NCBI GenBank assembly: GCA_947184155.2
Contig: CAMXCT020001815.1
Location: 47,501 to 111,500, forward strand
Source of the DNA: Cladocopium goreaui
Taxonomy: Eukaryota > Sar > Dinophyceae > Suessiales > Symbiodiniaceae
Reading direction: 5' to 3'
Length of the DNA: 64,000 nucleotides
A program made the position numbers and the translations under genes. Shown here piece after piece: positions 1 through 11,136 of the stretch. The notes beneath the pieces are model-generated. The model had not been told where the DNA came from. It searched no databases and saw only the letters and a list, made by a program, of their open reading frames with translations. How positions within the stretch are numbered: position 1 is the first letter of the stretch; every line of letters begins with the position of its first letter.

Positions 1-608
1 TCCGGACCGTAATGTCTTAGGTGCTTGCTTTTTTTGCGGACCGCTGCACGTCTTTCCGGACCGCGATATCTACAATTAGAGTACTTTTTGGGTGCTTGCT
101 TTTCCGGACCGCTGCAAGTCTTTCCGGACCACAATGGCTACAATTAGAATACGTTTTGGGTGCTTGCTTTTCCGGACCGCTGCACGTCTTTCCGGACCGT
201 AATGTCTACAATAAGAGTACGTTTTGGGTGCTTGCTTTTCCGGACCGCTGCAGGTCTTTCCGGACCACAATGTCTACAATTAGAGTACGTTTTGGGTGCT
301 TGCTTTTCCGGACCGCTGCACGTCTTTCCGGACCGCGATATCTACAATTAGAGTACTTTTTTTGGTGCTTGCTGTTCCGGACCGCTGCAGGTCTTTCCGG
401 ACCACAATGACTACAATTAGAGTACGTTTTGGGTGCTTGCTTTTCCGGACCGCTGCAGGTCTTTCCGGACCGTAATGTCTACAATTAGAGTACGTTTTGG
501 ATGCTTGCTTTTCCGGACCGCTGCATGTCTTTCCGGACCACAATGGCTACAATTAGAGTACTTTTTGAGTGCTTGCTTTTCCGGACCGTTGCACGTCTTT
601 CCGGACCG
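1..608. repeat. 68-bp satellite array, block 1
   Basis: Tandem copies of a 68-bp monomer, each with two TCCGGACC sites and the phrase GGGTGCTTGCTTTTCC; unit starts recur every 68 bases. Copies differ mainly at a few positions (CTGCAGG, CTGCATG or CTGCACG after the first site). Because 68 is not a multiple of 3, every frame of the array reads open in rotation, so the many apparent proteins are artefacts. The array probably continues left of the window. No function can be read from it. Confidence 0.95.
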
Positions 609-984
609 CATGTGTTTCAAGTACAATCTGTTTTGAGTCCCTTCTTTTGGATGTCTTAAGAACTAGGTAGCCCCATAACCGGCCCCAAAAGAGGTCTGAA
701 ACCAGTTCGACACATCTTCCTGCTCACCGTCTCAAGACTTCTTCTTTCTCTCTGTCTCTTTCTCCCTTCTCTTCTTTCTTTTCCCGTTTTTTCCTGTTTT
801 TTCTCCAAAGCTGAGGTAGCCTACGGACAAAAAGAGGTCTGAAACCACTCTGAAACACCCCGCTGCTCACCATTTACAACGCTCTCTCTCTCCTCTCCCT
901 CTTCCTCTCTCTGTCTCTCTCTCTCTCTGTCTCCCTGTCTCTCTCTCTCTCTCGCCTTCTGTTTGTCTCCATCTCTGTCTCGTG
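609..984. repeat. Spacer module of the satellite, pyrimidine-rich, copy 1
   Basis: The array ends at GCATGTGTTTCAAGTAC and is followed by a non-tandem spacer containing CCCCATAACCGGCCCC, two GAGGTCTGAAACCA phrases and long TC/TCTG tracts. The same spacer returns at 1861, 2725 (shortened) and 3567, so spacer plus monomer block forms a higher-order unit of about 1.25 kb (609 to 1861 is 1252 bases). Confidence 0.9.
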
Positions 985-1860
985 CTGTCCTCTTTTCCCG
1001 ACCGCTGCATGTCTTTCCGGACCGTAATGTCTACAATAAGAGTACGTTTTATGTGCTTGCTTTTCCGGACCGCTGCATGTCTTTCCGGACCGTAATGTCT
1101 ACAATAAGAGTACGTTTTGGGTGCTTGCTTTTCCGGACCGCTGCATGTCTTTCCGGACCGTAATGTCTACAATAAGAGTACTTTTTGGGTGCTTGCTTTT
1201 CCGGACCGCTGCAGGTCTTTCCGGACCACAATGGCTACAATTAGAGTACGTTTTGGGTGCTTGCTTTACAATTAGAGTACTTTTTTGGTGCTTGCTTTTC
1301 CGGACCGCTGCAGGTCTTTCCGGACCACAATGGCTACAATTAGAGTACGTTTTGGGTGCTTGCTTTTCCGGACCGCTGCATGTCTTTCGGTCTACAATTA
1401 GAGTACGTTTTGGGTGCTTGCTTTTCCGGACCGCTGCATGTCTTTCCGGACCACAATGGCTACAATTAGAGTACGTTTTGGGTGCTTGCTTTTCCGGACC
1501 GCTGCATGTCTTTCCGGACCACAATGGCTACAATTAGAGTACGTTTTGGGTGCTTGCTTTTCCGGACCGCTGCAGGTCTTTCCGGACCGCGATATCTACA
1601 ATTAGAGTACGTTTTGGGTGCTTGCTTTTCCGGACCGCTGCATGTCTTTCCGGGCCGCAATGTCTACAATTAGAGTACTTTTTGAGTGCTTGCTTTTCCG
1701 GACCGCTGCTCATCTTTCCGGACCGCAATGTCTACAATTAGAGTGCGTTTTGGGTGCTCGCTTTTCCGGACCGCTGCATGCCTTTCCGGACCACAATCGC
1801 TACGATTAGAGTACGTTTTGGGTGCTTGCTTTTCCGGACCGTTGCACGTCTTTCCGGACC
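985..1860. repeat. 68-bp satellite array, block 2
   Basis: Same monomer as block 1, about 12-13 copies, with partial monomers near 1266-1290 and 1388-1395 where units are truncated. Some late copies carry GGGCCG instead of GGACCG and CTCGC instead of CTTGC, a variant group that also appears near the end of block 4. Confidence 0.95.
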
Positions 1861-2244
1861 GCATGTGTTTCAAGTACAATCTGTTTTGAGCCCCTTCTTT
1901 TGGATGTCTTAAGAACTAGGTAGCCCCATAACCGGCCCCAAAAGATGTCTGAAACCAGTTCGACGCATCTTCCTGCTCACCGTCTCAAGACTTCTTCTTT
2001 CTCTCTGTCTCTTTCTCCCTTCTCTTCTTTCTTTTCCCGTTTTTTCCTGTTTTTTCTCCAAAGCTGAGGTAGCCTACGGACAAAAAGAGGTCTGAAACCA
2101 CTCTGAAACACCCCGCTGCTCACCATTTACAACGCTCTCTCTCTCCTCTCCCTCTTCCTCTCTCTGTCTCTCTCTCTCTCTGTCTCCCTGTCTCTCTCTC
2201 TCTCGCCTTCTGTTTGTCTCCATCTCTGTCTCGTGCTATCCTCT
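1861..2244. repeat. Spacer module of the satellite, copy 2
   Basis: Almost identical to the spacer at 609-984 over its whole length, including the CCGGCCCC phrase, the AAAAAGAGGTCTGAAACC phrase and the (TC)n tracts. Near-identity suggests recent duplication or gene-conversion-like homogenisation. Confidence 0.9.
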
Positions 2245-2724
2245 TTTCCCGACCGCTGCATGTCTTTCCGGACCGTAATGTCTACAATAAGAGTACGTTT
2301 TAGGTGCTTGCTTTTCCGGACCGCTGCGCGTCTTTCCGGACCGCGATATCTACAATTAGAGTACTTTTTGGGTGCTTGCTGTTCCGGACCGCTGCAGGTC
2401 TTTCCGGACCACAATGGCTACAATTAGAATACGTTTTGGGTGCTTGCTGGTCCGGACCGCTGCATGTCTTTCGGACCGTAATGTCTACAATAAGAGTACG
2501 TTTTGGGTGCTTGCTTTTCCGGACCGCTGCAGGTCTTTCCGGACCGCAATGCCTACAATTAGAGTACGTTTTGGGTGCTTGCGTTTCCGGACCGCTGCAG
2601 GTCTTTCCGGACCGCGATATCTACAATTAGAATACTTTTTTGGGTGCTTGCTTTTCCGGACCGCTGCAGGTCTTTCCGGACCACAATGGCTACAATTAGA
2701 GTACGTTTTGGGTGCTTGCTTTGT
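2245..2724. repeat. 68-bp satellite array, block 3
   Basis: About seven monomers of the same family. One copy near 2460-2475 lacks a base in the second TCCGGACC site. The block ends abruptly inside a monomer and joins a shortened spacer at 2725, so the unit has been recombined. Confidence 0.95.
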
Positions 2725-2927
2725 CTCTGTCTCTTTCTCCCTTCTCTTCTTTCTTTTCCCGTTCTTTCCTGTTTTTTCTCCAAAGCTGAGTTAGCCTAAG
2801 GACAAAAAGAGGTTTGAAACCACTCTGAAACACCCGCTGCTCACCATTTACAACGCTCTCTCTCTCCTCTCCCTCTTCCTCTCTCTGTCTCTCTCTCTCT
2901 CTCTGTCTCTCGTGCTATCCTCTTTTC
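2725..2927. repeat. Truncated spacer module, copy 3
   Basis: Only the right half of the spacer is present: TC-rich tract, the GAGGTTTGAAACC phrase and the (CT)n run. The left half with CCGGCCCC is missing. This shows an unequal exchange or deletion within the higher-order array. Confidence 0.85.
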
Positions 2928-3566
2928 CCGACCGCTGCATGTCTTTCCGGACCGTAATGTCTACAATTAGACTACGTTTTGGGTGCTTGCTTTTCCGGAC
3001 CGCTGCATGTCTTTCCGGACCGTAATGTCTACAATAAGAGTACGTTTTGGGTGCTTGCTTTTCCGGACCGCTGCAGGTCTTTCCGGACCACAATGGCTAC
3101 AATTAGAGTACGTTTTGGGTGCTTGCTTTTCCGGACCGCTGCATGTCTTTCCGGACCATAATGTCTGCAATTAGAGTACGTTTTGGGTGCTTGCTTTTCC
3201 GGACCGCTGCACGTCTTTCCGGACCACAATATCTACAATTAGAGTACGTTTTAGGTGCTTGCTTTTCCGGACCGCTGCAGGTCTTTCCGGACCGCGATAT
3301 CTACAATTAGAGTGCGTTTTGAGTGCTCGCTTTTCCGGACCGCTGCATGGCTTTCCGGGCCGCAATGTCTACAATTAGAGTACGTTTTGGGTGCTTGCTT
3401 TTCCGGACCGCTGCATGTCTTTCCGGGCCGCAATGTCTAAAATTAGAGTGCGTTTTGAGTGCTCGCTTTTCCGGACCGCTGCATGCCTTTCCGGACCGCA
3501 ATCGCTACGATTAGAGTACGTTTTGGGTGCTTGCTTTTCCGGACCGTTGCACGTCTTTCTGGACCG
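2928..3566. repeat. 68-bp satellite array, block 4
   Basis: About nine monomers ending, as in blocks 1 and 2, with the GTTGCACG variant and the CATGTGTTTCAAGTAC edge. The repeated edge indicates that block ends are fixed landmarks of the higher-order unit. Confidence 0.95.
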
Positions 3567-4148
3567 CATGTGTTTCAAGTACAATCTGTTTTGAGTCCCT
3601 TCTTTTGGATGTCTTAAGAACTAGGTAGCCCCATAACCGGCCCCAAAAGAGGTCTGAAACCAGTTCGACGCATCTTCCTGCTCACCGTCTCAAGACTTCT
3701 TCTTTCTCTCTGTCTCTTTCTCCCTTCTCTTCTTTCTTTTCCCGTTTTTTTCCTGTTTTTTCTCCAAAGCTGAGGTAGCCTACGGACAAAAAGAGGTCTG
3801 AAACCACTCTGAAACACCCCGCTGCTCACCATTTACAACGCTCTCTCTCTCCTCTCCCTCTTCCTCTCTCTGTCTCTCTCTCTCTCTCTCTCTCGCCTTC
3901 TGTTTGTCTCCATCTTCCATCTTCCTCTCTCTCTTCTCTCTATCTCTCTCTCTCTCTCTCTTTCCCTCTTCCTCTCTCTGTCTCTCTCTCTCTCTCTTTC
4001 TCTACCTTTTCTCTTTCTTTTTTCATCTCCCAAAGCTGGGGGTACCCAAAAAACAAGCCCAAAAGAGGTCTGAAACCACTCTGAAACCCCTTCCTGCTCA
4101 CCATCTCCGGGCTGCTGCTGCATGTCTTCCGGACCGCGTTGGCTGCTT
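3567..4148. repeat. Spacer module copy 4 and long pyrimidine tract
   Basis: Full spacer followed by an extended (TC)n, TCTG and TCC region to about 4030. A diverged CCCAAAAGAGGTCTGAAACC phrase and a last lone CTTCCGGACCGCG site near 4125-4137 mark the right edge of the satellite domain. No gene is seen. Confidence 0.85.
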
Positions 4149-4162
4149 TATCTCTATCTATC

Positions 4163-4193
<31 letters not shown>

Positions 4194-4286
4194 CTGCTCC
4201 TTTTTCTTTGGATGGCCTATTTACCACCCTGGTTATCTATGTTTATCAACTCGAGATATTAATATTTAAGATCTAAATCAGATACG

Positions 4287-4348
<62 letters not shown>
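4149..4348. repeat. Microsatellites (CTAT)n and (GTA)n
   Basis: Tetranucleotide CTAT run at about 4149-4197 and a trinucleotide GTA run of about 20 units at 4287-4348, separated by unique AT-rich sequence. Confidence 0.95.
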
Positions 4349-4351
<3 letters not shown>

Positions 4352-4362
4352 TATATATATAT

Positions 4363-5000
4363 AGTAACATTACTGTATTGGATTTTTTTTCTGAAAACAT
4401 GCCACCCCAAAAATCACATAGTTGATCGTCATGGCTTTGTTCCATAAATAGTTTCGGGTTTACATTCCGTTTCCAGACAGTACCCTTCTACTTCCCAGTA
4501 CTACTGTGTACTACTAAGCTTGCACAAAATCCTTCCCAGTACTACTTTGTACTACAAAGCTTGCACAAACCACTTCCCAGTACTACTTTGTACTACAAAG
4601 CTTGCACAAACTACTTCCCAGTACTACTGTGTACTACAAAGCTTGCACAAACCACTTCCCAGTACTACTGTGTATTACAAAGCTTGCACAAAGCACTTCC
4701 CAGTACTACTGTGTACTACAAAGCTTGCACAAAGCACTTCCCAGTACTACTGTGTACCACAAAGCTTGCACAAAACACTTCCCAGTACTACTTTGTACTA
4801 CAAAGCTTGCACAAACTACTTCCCAGTACTACTGTGTACTACAAAGCTTGCACAAACCACTTCCCAGTACTACTTTGTACTACAAAGCGTGCACAAACTA
4901 CTTCCCAGTACTACTGTGTACTACAAAGCTTACACAAACTACTTCCCAGTACTACTGTGTACTACAAATAACCCTTTGGGTACTGAGCATTAAATATTTG
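4363..5000 (+). repeat. 41-bp tandem array with unique leader, copy 1
   Basis: A unique leader (GTAACATTACTGTATTGG, later TAGTTTCGGGTTTACATTCC) is followed from about 4486 by some twelve 41-bp units built on TTCCCAGTACTACT and CTACAAAGCTTGCACAAA. Each unit has a potential AGTAC/GTACT hairpin and a HindIII-like AAGCTT. Since 41 is not a multiple of 3, all three frames stay open as 41-residue repeats. I treat these readings as non-coding: neither start nor splice context supports them. Confidence 0.9.
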
Positions 5001-5202
5001 GTTGTCAACAGAAGGTCTAAAACAGGTCTGAAACAGGTCTGAAACAGTCAAAACGTTGCTGGGTAAAGAGATATATATAGAGAGAGAGATAGAGGGAGAT
5101 GTGGAAAGATAGAAAAAGAGAAAAAGAAACAGGATTCTTTTAACAAGTATGACCCCGTTGGTCTACGAGTATCTAACTTGGCTTCTTAGGGCCGTGACCT
5201 GG

Positions 5203-6212
5203 CAGTAACATTACTGTATTGGAAATTGTTTTTCTGAAAACATGCCACCCCAAAATCACATAGTTGATCGTCATTGCTTTGTTCCATAAATAGTTTCGGG
5301 TTTACATTCCGTTTCCAGACAAGCACCCTTCTACTTCCCAGTACTACTGTGTACTACTAAGCTTGCAAAAAATCCTTCCCAGTACTACTTTGTACTACAA
5401 AGCTTGCACAAACCACTTCCCAGTACTACTTTGTACTACAAAGCTTGCACAAACTACTTCCCAGTACTACTGTGTACTACAAAGCTTGCACAAACCACTT
5501 CCCAGTACTACTGTGTACTACAAAGCTTGCACAAACTACTTCCCAGTACTACTGTGTACTACAAAGCTTGCACAAACTAATTCCCAGTACTTCTTTGTAC
5601 TGCAAAGCTTGCACAAACTACTTCCCAGTACTACTTTGTACTACAAAGCTTGCACAAACCACTTCCCAGTACTACTTTGTACTACAAAGCTTGCACAAAC
5701 TTCCCAGTACTACTGTGTACTACAAAGCTTGCACAAACCACTTCCCAGTACTACTGTGTACTACAAAGTTTGCACAAACTACTTCCCAGCACTACTTTGT
5801 ACTACAAAGCTTGCACAAAGCACGTTCCAGTACTACTTTGTACTACAAAGCTTGCACAAAGTACTTCCCAGTACTACTTTGTACTACAAAGCTTGTACAA
5901 AGCACTTCCCAGTACTACATTGTACTACAAAGCTTGCACAAAGCACTTCCCAGTATACTGTGTACTACAAAGCTTGCAGAAACTACTTCCCAGTACTACT
6001 TTGTACTACAAAGCTTGCACAAACTACTTCCCAGTACTACTTTGTACTACAAAGCTTGCACAAACTACTTCCCAGTACTACTTTGTACTGCAAAGCTTGC
6101 ACAAAGCACTTCCCAGTACTACTGTGTACTACAAAGCTTGCACAAAGCACTTCCCAGTACTACTTTGTACTTCAAAGCTTGCACAAAGCACTTCCCAGTA
6201 CATTGTGGCAGC
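5203..6212 (+). repeat. 41-bp tandem array with unique leader, copy 2
   Basis: The same leader as at 4363 returns almost base for base, followed by more than twenty 41-bp units to about 6210. The two leader-plus-array blocks form a direct segmental duplication with different unit numbers. Units vary at position CCAC/CTAC/GCAC after CACAAA; a few are shortened (near 5698 and 5954). Confidence 0.9.
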
Positions 6213-6881
6213 AATTCAGAAAAGGAAGAAATAAGTGCCTACAAATGAAGACCCTATCTATTGTAAACGTCACTTGAGCCAGACATGCCTCATCAAATGC
6301 AAAGTAAACTAAATTAGTATTCGGATATGATTTTGCGCTAAAACCCTGGGAAGCGCAAGAAGGCGCAAGGGCGAGCGCAAGATGGATAAAGTAACGCAAA
6401 AAACTACTTAGGTTTAGAACAGCCCCCATATAACTATTATTAATATAACTATTAGTTTAATTAATATATAACTATTTAACTATTAGTTTAGTTAATATAG
6501 TTTATATAACGATTATTAAACTCTAATTAAACTATATTAAACTATTGCCCATGAATATTGTCTATATTATTATTTATTATATTGCCCTTCCTTTTGGTCA
6601 AAGCCACTTATTTGTGATGCGTCCCTCAAGTTCTACGTGGTAAAGCGCATGCTCTTCGATTTGACCCATAGCATCCTGACCTTCTTGAAGCAGAGATCCC
6701 TAATTGGTGAAGCAAAAATGCGATACTGTATGAATATGTATCTAAGACTAAGATATCAATTGGTTGTATATAATTTAGTTGTATATCTAAGACTATCATA
6801 ATGGTAATATATATATATACAATATATATATACGTAGAGATCAACTGTAATAAGAACTATAATAGGTTCCCTCATCACAAG
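6213..6881. other. AT-rich intergenic stretch, no gene seen
   Basis: Unique sequence to about 6420 with three GCGCAAG phrases, then (TTAATATAACTA)-like and (TATA)n sequence. Open frames here are short and without convincing splice context. Confidence 0.6.
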
Positions 6882-7240
6882 TTCTTGAAATTTTGCGCGC
6901 CCTCGGCATGGCACAAATGCCTGGCCGACCACTTCACCACTTCGGTCGGTGTCCGACAGAGCGGTCTGTGGATTGACGTCATAGCGACCCTCCGAGCAGC
7001 CATAGAAGATGGTGGGTTTAGTTTACTCCATAAAGTGGTATTTTACCACATAAACATGGTGTTGTATCCCATACTTGTAGGACTTAAACATACGAATTTA
7101 AAGCATTTTTTGAGCGGTATTTGAGGATCTAGGTGTGTATACCCGCGCAGGTTCAATGGGAAGTCCTTCGTGATCGCCGACAGTGGTTTCTCGACGACCC
7201 GCGTTCACAAAAACACAACGGAAAACGGTGGGAGATGTGG
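6882..7240 (+). CDS. Possible two exons of an unrecognised gene
   Basis: After the acceptor-like CACAAG at 6876-6881 the frame stays open with protein-like content (residues WHKCLADHF, then SGLWIDVIATLRAAIED) to a GT donor near 7012. A second candidate exon follows the acceptor CGCGCAG at 7144-7150; two of its frames are protein-like (QWEVLRDRRQW or GKSFVIADSGF). The phases of the two do not join cleanly, so at least one boundary is wrong. No family recognised. Confidence 0.3.
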
Positions 7241-7435
7241 ACGTGTTTTTTGCTGTTTTGTTTGGTGAATTTTGGTGTCTTGGTTTCTAATTTGAAGTTT
7301 ATGGGGATGATGATTCCCTAGCGATAACAAATTATTACAGCGGACAGATTTTTTTTTTTCCGGCCCCTGAAGCATCACACCAAGAACTTTTTACGAAGTG
7401 TAAGCGCAACTTCGCCGTGAGAAGCATATTCCTGT

Positions 7436-7533
7436 CCCATAGGATCCATGGTGCTGGTATATATACTAACATGACTGGGGGATATTTATGGGATCCATGT
7501 TACCATATATAGCAGCACCATGGATCCGTCATG
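7436..7533 (+). mobile_element. Inverted-repeat element, family D, copy 1
   Basis: About 98 bp bounded by CCATAGGATCCATGGTGCTG at the left and CAGCACCATGGATCC at the right, an inverted repeat with a TATATAT-rich inner edge. The middle holds GGGATCCATGTTACC. A related copy lies at 13427-13530; its left half matches the right half of this one, so the two are in opposite orientation. No protein is encoded; this looks like a non-autonomous element. Confidence 0.65.
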
Positions 7534-7990
7534 GGTGTTGGATGTCTCTGTCGTTTGTTGATTTCATGGATTCTCCACAACTTGGGGTGTCTCCAGATCT
7601 TGGATCCTGTGTAAACCACCAATCTGTGCCACACACCACAGATTTGTAGCCTATATCATAATATATATGATCATATGGTATATCATATTATAATATGATA
7701 TAATATGATGGTATATCCATTATGGTATAATATATCCATATGGTATAATATCATATTATATCATCATATACCAGCCCTTAGTGATATTTAGAGTCTTTGG
7801 AGCTGTTGATATACACTCATTCCCAGCTTGATGTGTTTTTCGTTAAGCCGTGTTAAGCCCCTGACCGGTGAGGTTATGTGATCAAAGACACCCATGGGGA
7901 GTGGCTGGAAGTGGGTCTGGGATCTCAGGGTCGGATCCTCTGCCACTTCGCTGAGGTTTTGAAAAAGTGCGGCGAAAGAATCCACCTAAG
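7534..7990. other. Intergenic stretch with TATA-rich imperfect palindromes
   Basis: Unique sequence to 7650, then a 7655-7770 block of TATAATATGATATAT and ATCATATTATA phrases that fold on themselves. The segment 7878-7985 is open on both strands and could belong to the gene that follows, but no boundary can be fixed. Confidence 0.5.
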
Positions 7991-8914
7991 TCTTGTTTGG
8001 GTCAATGGGTACTCTCAAACCCCTTGGTCGCACCATCTCAGTTGTAAAGCCAGAATTAGTTGGGGAAGTCAGTGCGGCAAAGTCGATCCAAGACTTAGGT
8101 TCTATCTGGATCCGATCCAAGATTTCCATGTTGATTCCATTACATGCCGCAAAACTTGTTGAACAAACAACTAACAAAGATACATTGCTTTCAAGTATAT
8201 TGGCTATCCTCATCCTTACAAAAAAATCATGATGACCCCCCAATAACCACGTTTTTTTTCAAAATTGCCTCCACCCAACGCCCTGCCATGCTGCAGAGGC
8301 TTCGACGTGCGCAAGTTTCCCTTTTTATTTGTTGATGCTCGACTGGCACCTGCGGGGACGGATGGTGTCCGGCGATTCGGTTCACATCCCCTGAATTCTT
8401 CGTTGACCCATGGATGACTTGTTGCTGCAATTTGGGGAAACAAAAACAAACTGTTTGTTTCTTCGGTTGTGAATTGTGTAACTGCCAAGGTCAGCATCAC
8501 GACTTGGATGAACTTCAACAAGTCAAGTGGCTTCCAATGGGAGCCAAGCGCATGCCAAATAATCATCTAATGGATCGTTTCCTTGTCAGAAGGATGCACC
8601 TTGACTTCGACCCAGCAGACAACGCCAAGAGAGCCCTTGAGAGATTCTGTGTTTTGTCGTTTCTTAATTCATAATGTTAATCTAGACTCATGATGATCGA
8701 CCAGTAGACCAAAAAAGCGTTTGACCCTACCAGCTGGTGCTACTTTCCATGCCCCGAGTTTCTTTCGCCAAAGGAAGTGCTGTACAACTTTCGTGACTTC
8801 ATTCCAAAGGCGGGGTTGGCGCATGGCCGACCTGGCCAAGGTCTGAAAATTCATGGAGGTTTGGATTGGAAAAAGCATGGAACTAGATTGTGGGTGTTCC
8901 ATTGCCGTGTTTGA
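7991..8914 (+). CDS. Probable multi-exon gene, unrecognised product
   Basis: Three exon-like segments share one strand. (1) 7991-8194, after an AAG acceptor and before a GT donor, reads TLKPLGRTISVVKPELVGEV and on to HAAKLVEQTTNKDTLLS. (2) 8496-8648 reads DELQQVKWLPMGAKRMP and VRRMHLDFDPADNAKRALERF before a GT donor. (3) 8708-8914 reads FDPTSWCYFPCPEFLSPKEV, then FRDFIPKAGLAHG, and ends with a TGA stop. Composition is typical of globular protein. I recognise no domain. Junction phases between the segments are not all consistent, so further small exons are likely missing. Confidence 0.45.
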
Positions 8915-9189
8915 TTGCCGGAATGGTAAATGAATATCAGAAAATATCATAATCAGTTATATATATATATACATTTTATATATATATATATACACCCTAT
9001 GGATCCAAACACTGTCTAAGAAGGTACGGCTAACCCCCCAAATCATACCCCAGTCCCACTTCCTAAGAAGGTATTTGGATCCATAGGGATATATAAATAC
9101 ATTCAATATATGCTGCCATCGACCTATATAAAAGATGCTTCTTTTCCATTGCTGCGGCTGGCTGCTGCTGTTGTCGTTGTGTCTCATGT
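8915..9189. other. Intergenic, (TA)n tract
   Basis: TATA tracts at about 8958-8993 lie between unique flanks in which TAAGAAGGTA occurs twice. No gene is seen. Confidence 0.5.
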
Positions 9190-9310
9190 GGAGATTTCCT
9201 AAGTCATGGGGGTACATGTACCTCCAATTCATCCAAGTCATTAGACCATAACTTACAGGTAGTATTGAAACCCGTGGTGACTTTGGGATCCTACATTTTA
9301 AGAAAGCCCC
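9190..9310 (+). mobile_element. Inverted-repeat element, family C, copy 1
   Basis: Shares with 15974-16081 the order TTTCCTAAGTCATGGG, ATCCAAGTCATTAGACCAT, ACTTA, AGTATTGAAACCC and a right end near TTTAAGAAA. Left (TTTCCTAAG) and right (CTTTCTTAA on the reverse strand) ends are imperfect inverted repeats. It includes an inner AAGTCAT/ATAACTT hairpin. Probably a non-autonomous mobile element; no coding capacity. Confidence 0.6.
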
Positions 9311-9503
9311 CTGTGTTTAATTTATGTACGTATATTTGTTCGTGCTTTAGTGGTTTCCAGTATGTGTTTTTTTGGTTGTGGAGCTGTCAGCATGATGCCA
9401 AAGATGTCCAAGGGAAGCTTCTTGTAATGCGGACCACTTTGAGGGAGTGGGGGCATGCATGCATGTTCTTTCTGTTTTGTAATCATCATATATATATATA
9501 TAT

Positions 9504-9679
9504 GGGTAAATTCTAACGACCTCACTGCGACCTCACTGGAATCATGGTTAATAAGGGAAATCATCCCCAAATGGCCTTAATTCAGGTTGAGCAGAACAGG
9601 CCGCTTCTTGCGCATGCTGGGAAGTGGTCTGCAAACAATGTGGCCTTAATTCAGGTTAGTGAAATATTTTAATTTACCC
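9504..9679 (+). mobile_element. Family B inverted-repeat element, copy 1 (introner-like ends)
   Basis: Starts GGGTAAATT and ends AATTTACCC. Internal landmarks TAACGACCTCACTGCGA and GGCCTTAATTCAGGTTAG match the copy at 14526. This copy is longer because GGCCTTAATTCAGGTT is present twice, 80 bases apart. Both ends supply splice-like signals: G|GTAAAT at the left and TTTACCCAG| at the right. It sits in TATA-rich non-coding DNA, not next to an exon candidate. Confidence 0.7.
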
Positions 9680-9681
9680 AG

Positions 9682-10010
9682 ATATATGTATATACATACA
9701 AGCTTGTGGGTTGCTAGTTCACATTGAACAGCGGCTTCCAGCGGCTTCCAGGCGAAGTGTCACTATGGTTTTACTGTGCAGGCGTTGCCGCCGGGAACGC
9801 TGATGGACCGTTGCATTTTTTCCCACCAATAGTAGTTAATGTCAATAGATTCTGAAATGTGTGTTGTGGGGTTTGCACATATTTAGTAATAAATTGTAAT
9901 CATACTATATTATAATACGGAAAACAGTACTGTAACTGCGAAATAGTCACTGTGTGTGTGTGCGTGGTGTGTGTGTGTGCGCATGAAGGGTTGATTTGTG
10001 TGATTGCATA
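9682..10010. other. Intergenic with (TG)n tract
   Basis: Direct repeat GCGGCTTCCA (twice near 9733-9752) and a GT-rich tract at 9950-9982. No gene supported. Confidence 0.5.
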
Positions 10011-10134
10011 TACCCTCTGGTAAACATACAGAAAACGAAAGATCCACCATGTTATAGCTGGGTAAATCAACTATTTCGATTGGGCCATGGCTTCAATAGC
10101 TATATAATGCTATATAGCAAATTACCAGAGGCTA
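10011..10134 (+). mobile_element. Family A element, subtype A2, 124 bp
   Basis: Left end TACCCTCTGGTAAAC, right end ATTACCAGAGGCTA; core phrases GATCCACCAT and TTTCGATTGGGCCATGG define subtype A2. Flanking TA on both sides fits a TA target duplication. The left end contains a GT donor (CTG|GTAAAC), the right end an AG acceptor (TTACCAG|). Confidence 0.8.
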
Positions 10135-10484
10135 AATGAAACATTAATTCACTAATTTTTAGCCATCAGCAACCACCATTAATCACCATTCATGGTGAGC
10201 GTTTCTCGAAACTCAAAACCGAAAACGGCGCCATTGAGCTGGGCCACCCTGCTGATGTGAGCAGTTTTTAAAGAGGTGCTGCTGGTCGATGATTGTGGGG
10301 GGTGATACTACTCGTAGCATAATTATGTATATATATATTATATATATATATATACATATTATGCATATATATATATTATATAATTACTGTATATATATAA
10401 TTATATAATATAATTATATATATATGAGGAATTATCACAATCCATATACCAGCAATCGCTATCAACCAGTATCAGTAGAATGGA
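10135..10484. other. Intergenic, self-complementary TA/TAAT tract
   Basis: A long run of TATAT, TAATTA and ATGCAT phrases at 10325-10425 can fold into hairpins. Unique sequence lies on both sides. No gene seen. Confidence 0.5.
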
Positions 10485-10548
10485 TTGACATTTCGGGTAA
10501 TCCATGGTAATCCAAATACAAGGGATATTGTTGATGTATATTCCATTC

Positions 10549-10945
10549 AAACACCTCCCTTAAAGAATGGTTGTGCTGAACATTGCACACGTCGCTGGTT
10601 GACGTTTCTTGACCTGGAGGCAGTCGAGGACGAAGACATGCCTGAGGGGATCATTTGTGCCTCGGCCCCTATGGAGAGTGTTGCTGGGTCCCGAATTTTC
10701 AGAGGTAAACTAATCAAAAAAAACTAATCATGAGATGGAAATTTGGAACAATCCTAGAAAATGATCAATGGATATCAATGGCGGATGTTCCATATTTCAA
10801 TTTACTGGGAGCCGGGAAGGGGTGCCAAAAGTTACGAATTGTTCACAGGGTTGGCCAGCTGCATGAACCTTTCATGGGTGGTGTTGAGTTGATTTCTTCG
10901 TTGAAAAATGCCCTGGCGAGTGAGAAAATTGCTGGGTTTGGATAA
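10549..10945 (+). CDS. Probable two exons, unrecognised gene
   Basis: Exon-like segment ending near 10687 reads RRWLTFLDLEAVEDEDMPEG and closes at a GT donor (GCTGG|GTCCCG). A second segment from an AG acceptor at 10756-10757 reads WISMADVPYFNLLGAGKG, then VGQLHEPFMGGVELISSLKN, and ends with TAA at 10943-10945. The second has the look of a terminal exon. No family recognised. Confidence 0.4.
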
Positions 10946-11136
10946 AAAATGCTTCATTTCTGAGCTGTTGTTTTCCAGATGCTCCATGTATGTTGTTTTC
11001 ATCAATATCAATTGATATGTTTGATACTGAACGGAACATGTCAACTACCATCAACTACCTACAACCCTTTTACATAGTGTTCTGCATGGTTTAAGCTAAG
11101 ACAGCTGCCAACCTTCGACTCTGAGGTGATGTATAC

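Noticed and set aside
1..3594. Many 60-140 residue frames in the first 3.6 kb, on both strands
   Set aside because: They repeat with the 68-bp monomer and rotate through frames; no start, stop or splice logic. Satellite artefacts.
4520..6277. Frames of 136-304 residues built on VLQSLHK / TSQYY repeats
   Set aside because: All three frames are open equally because a 41-bp unit lacks stops. No evidence for translation.
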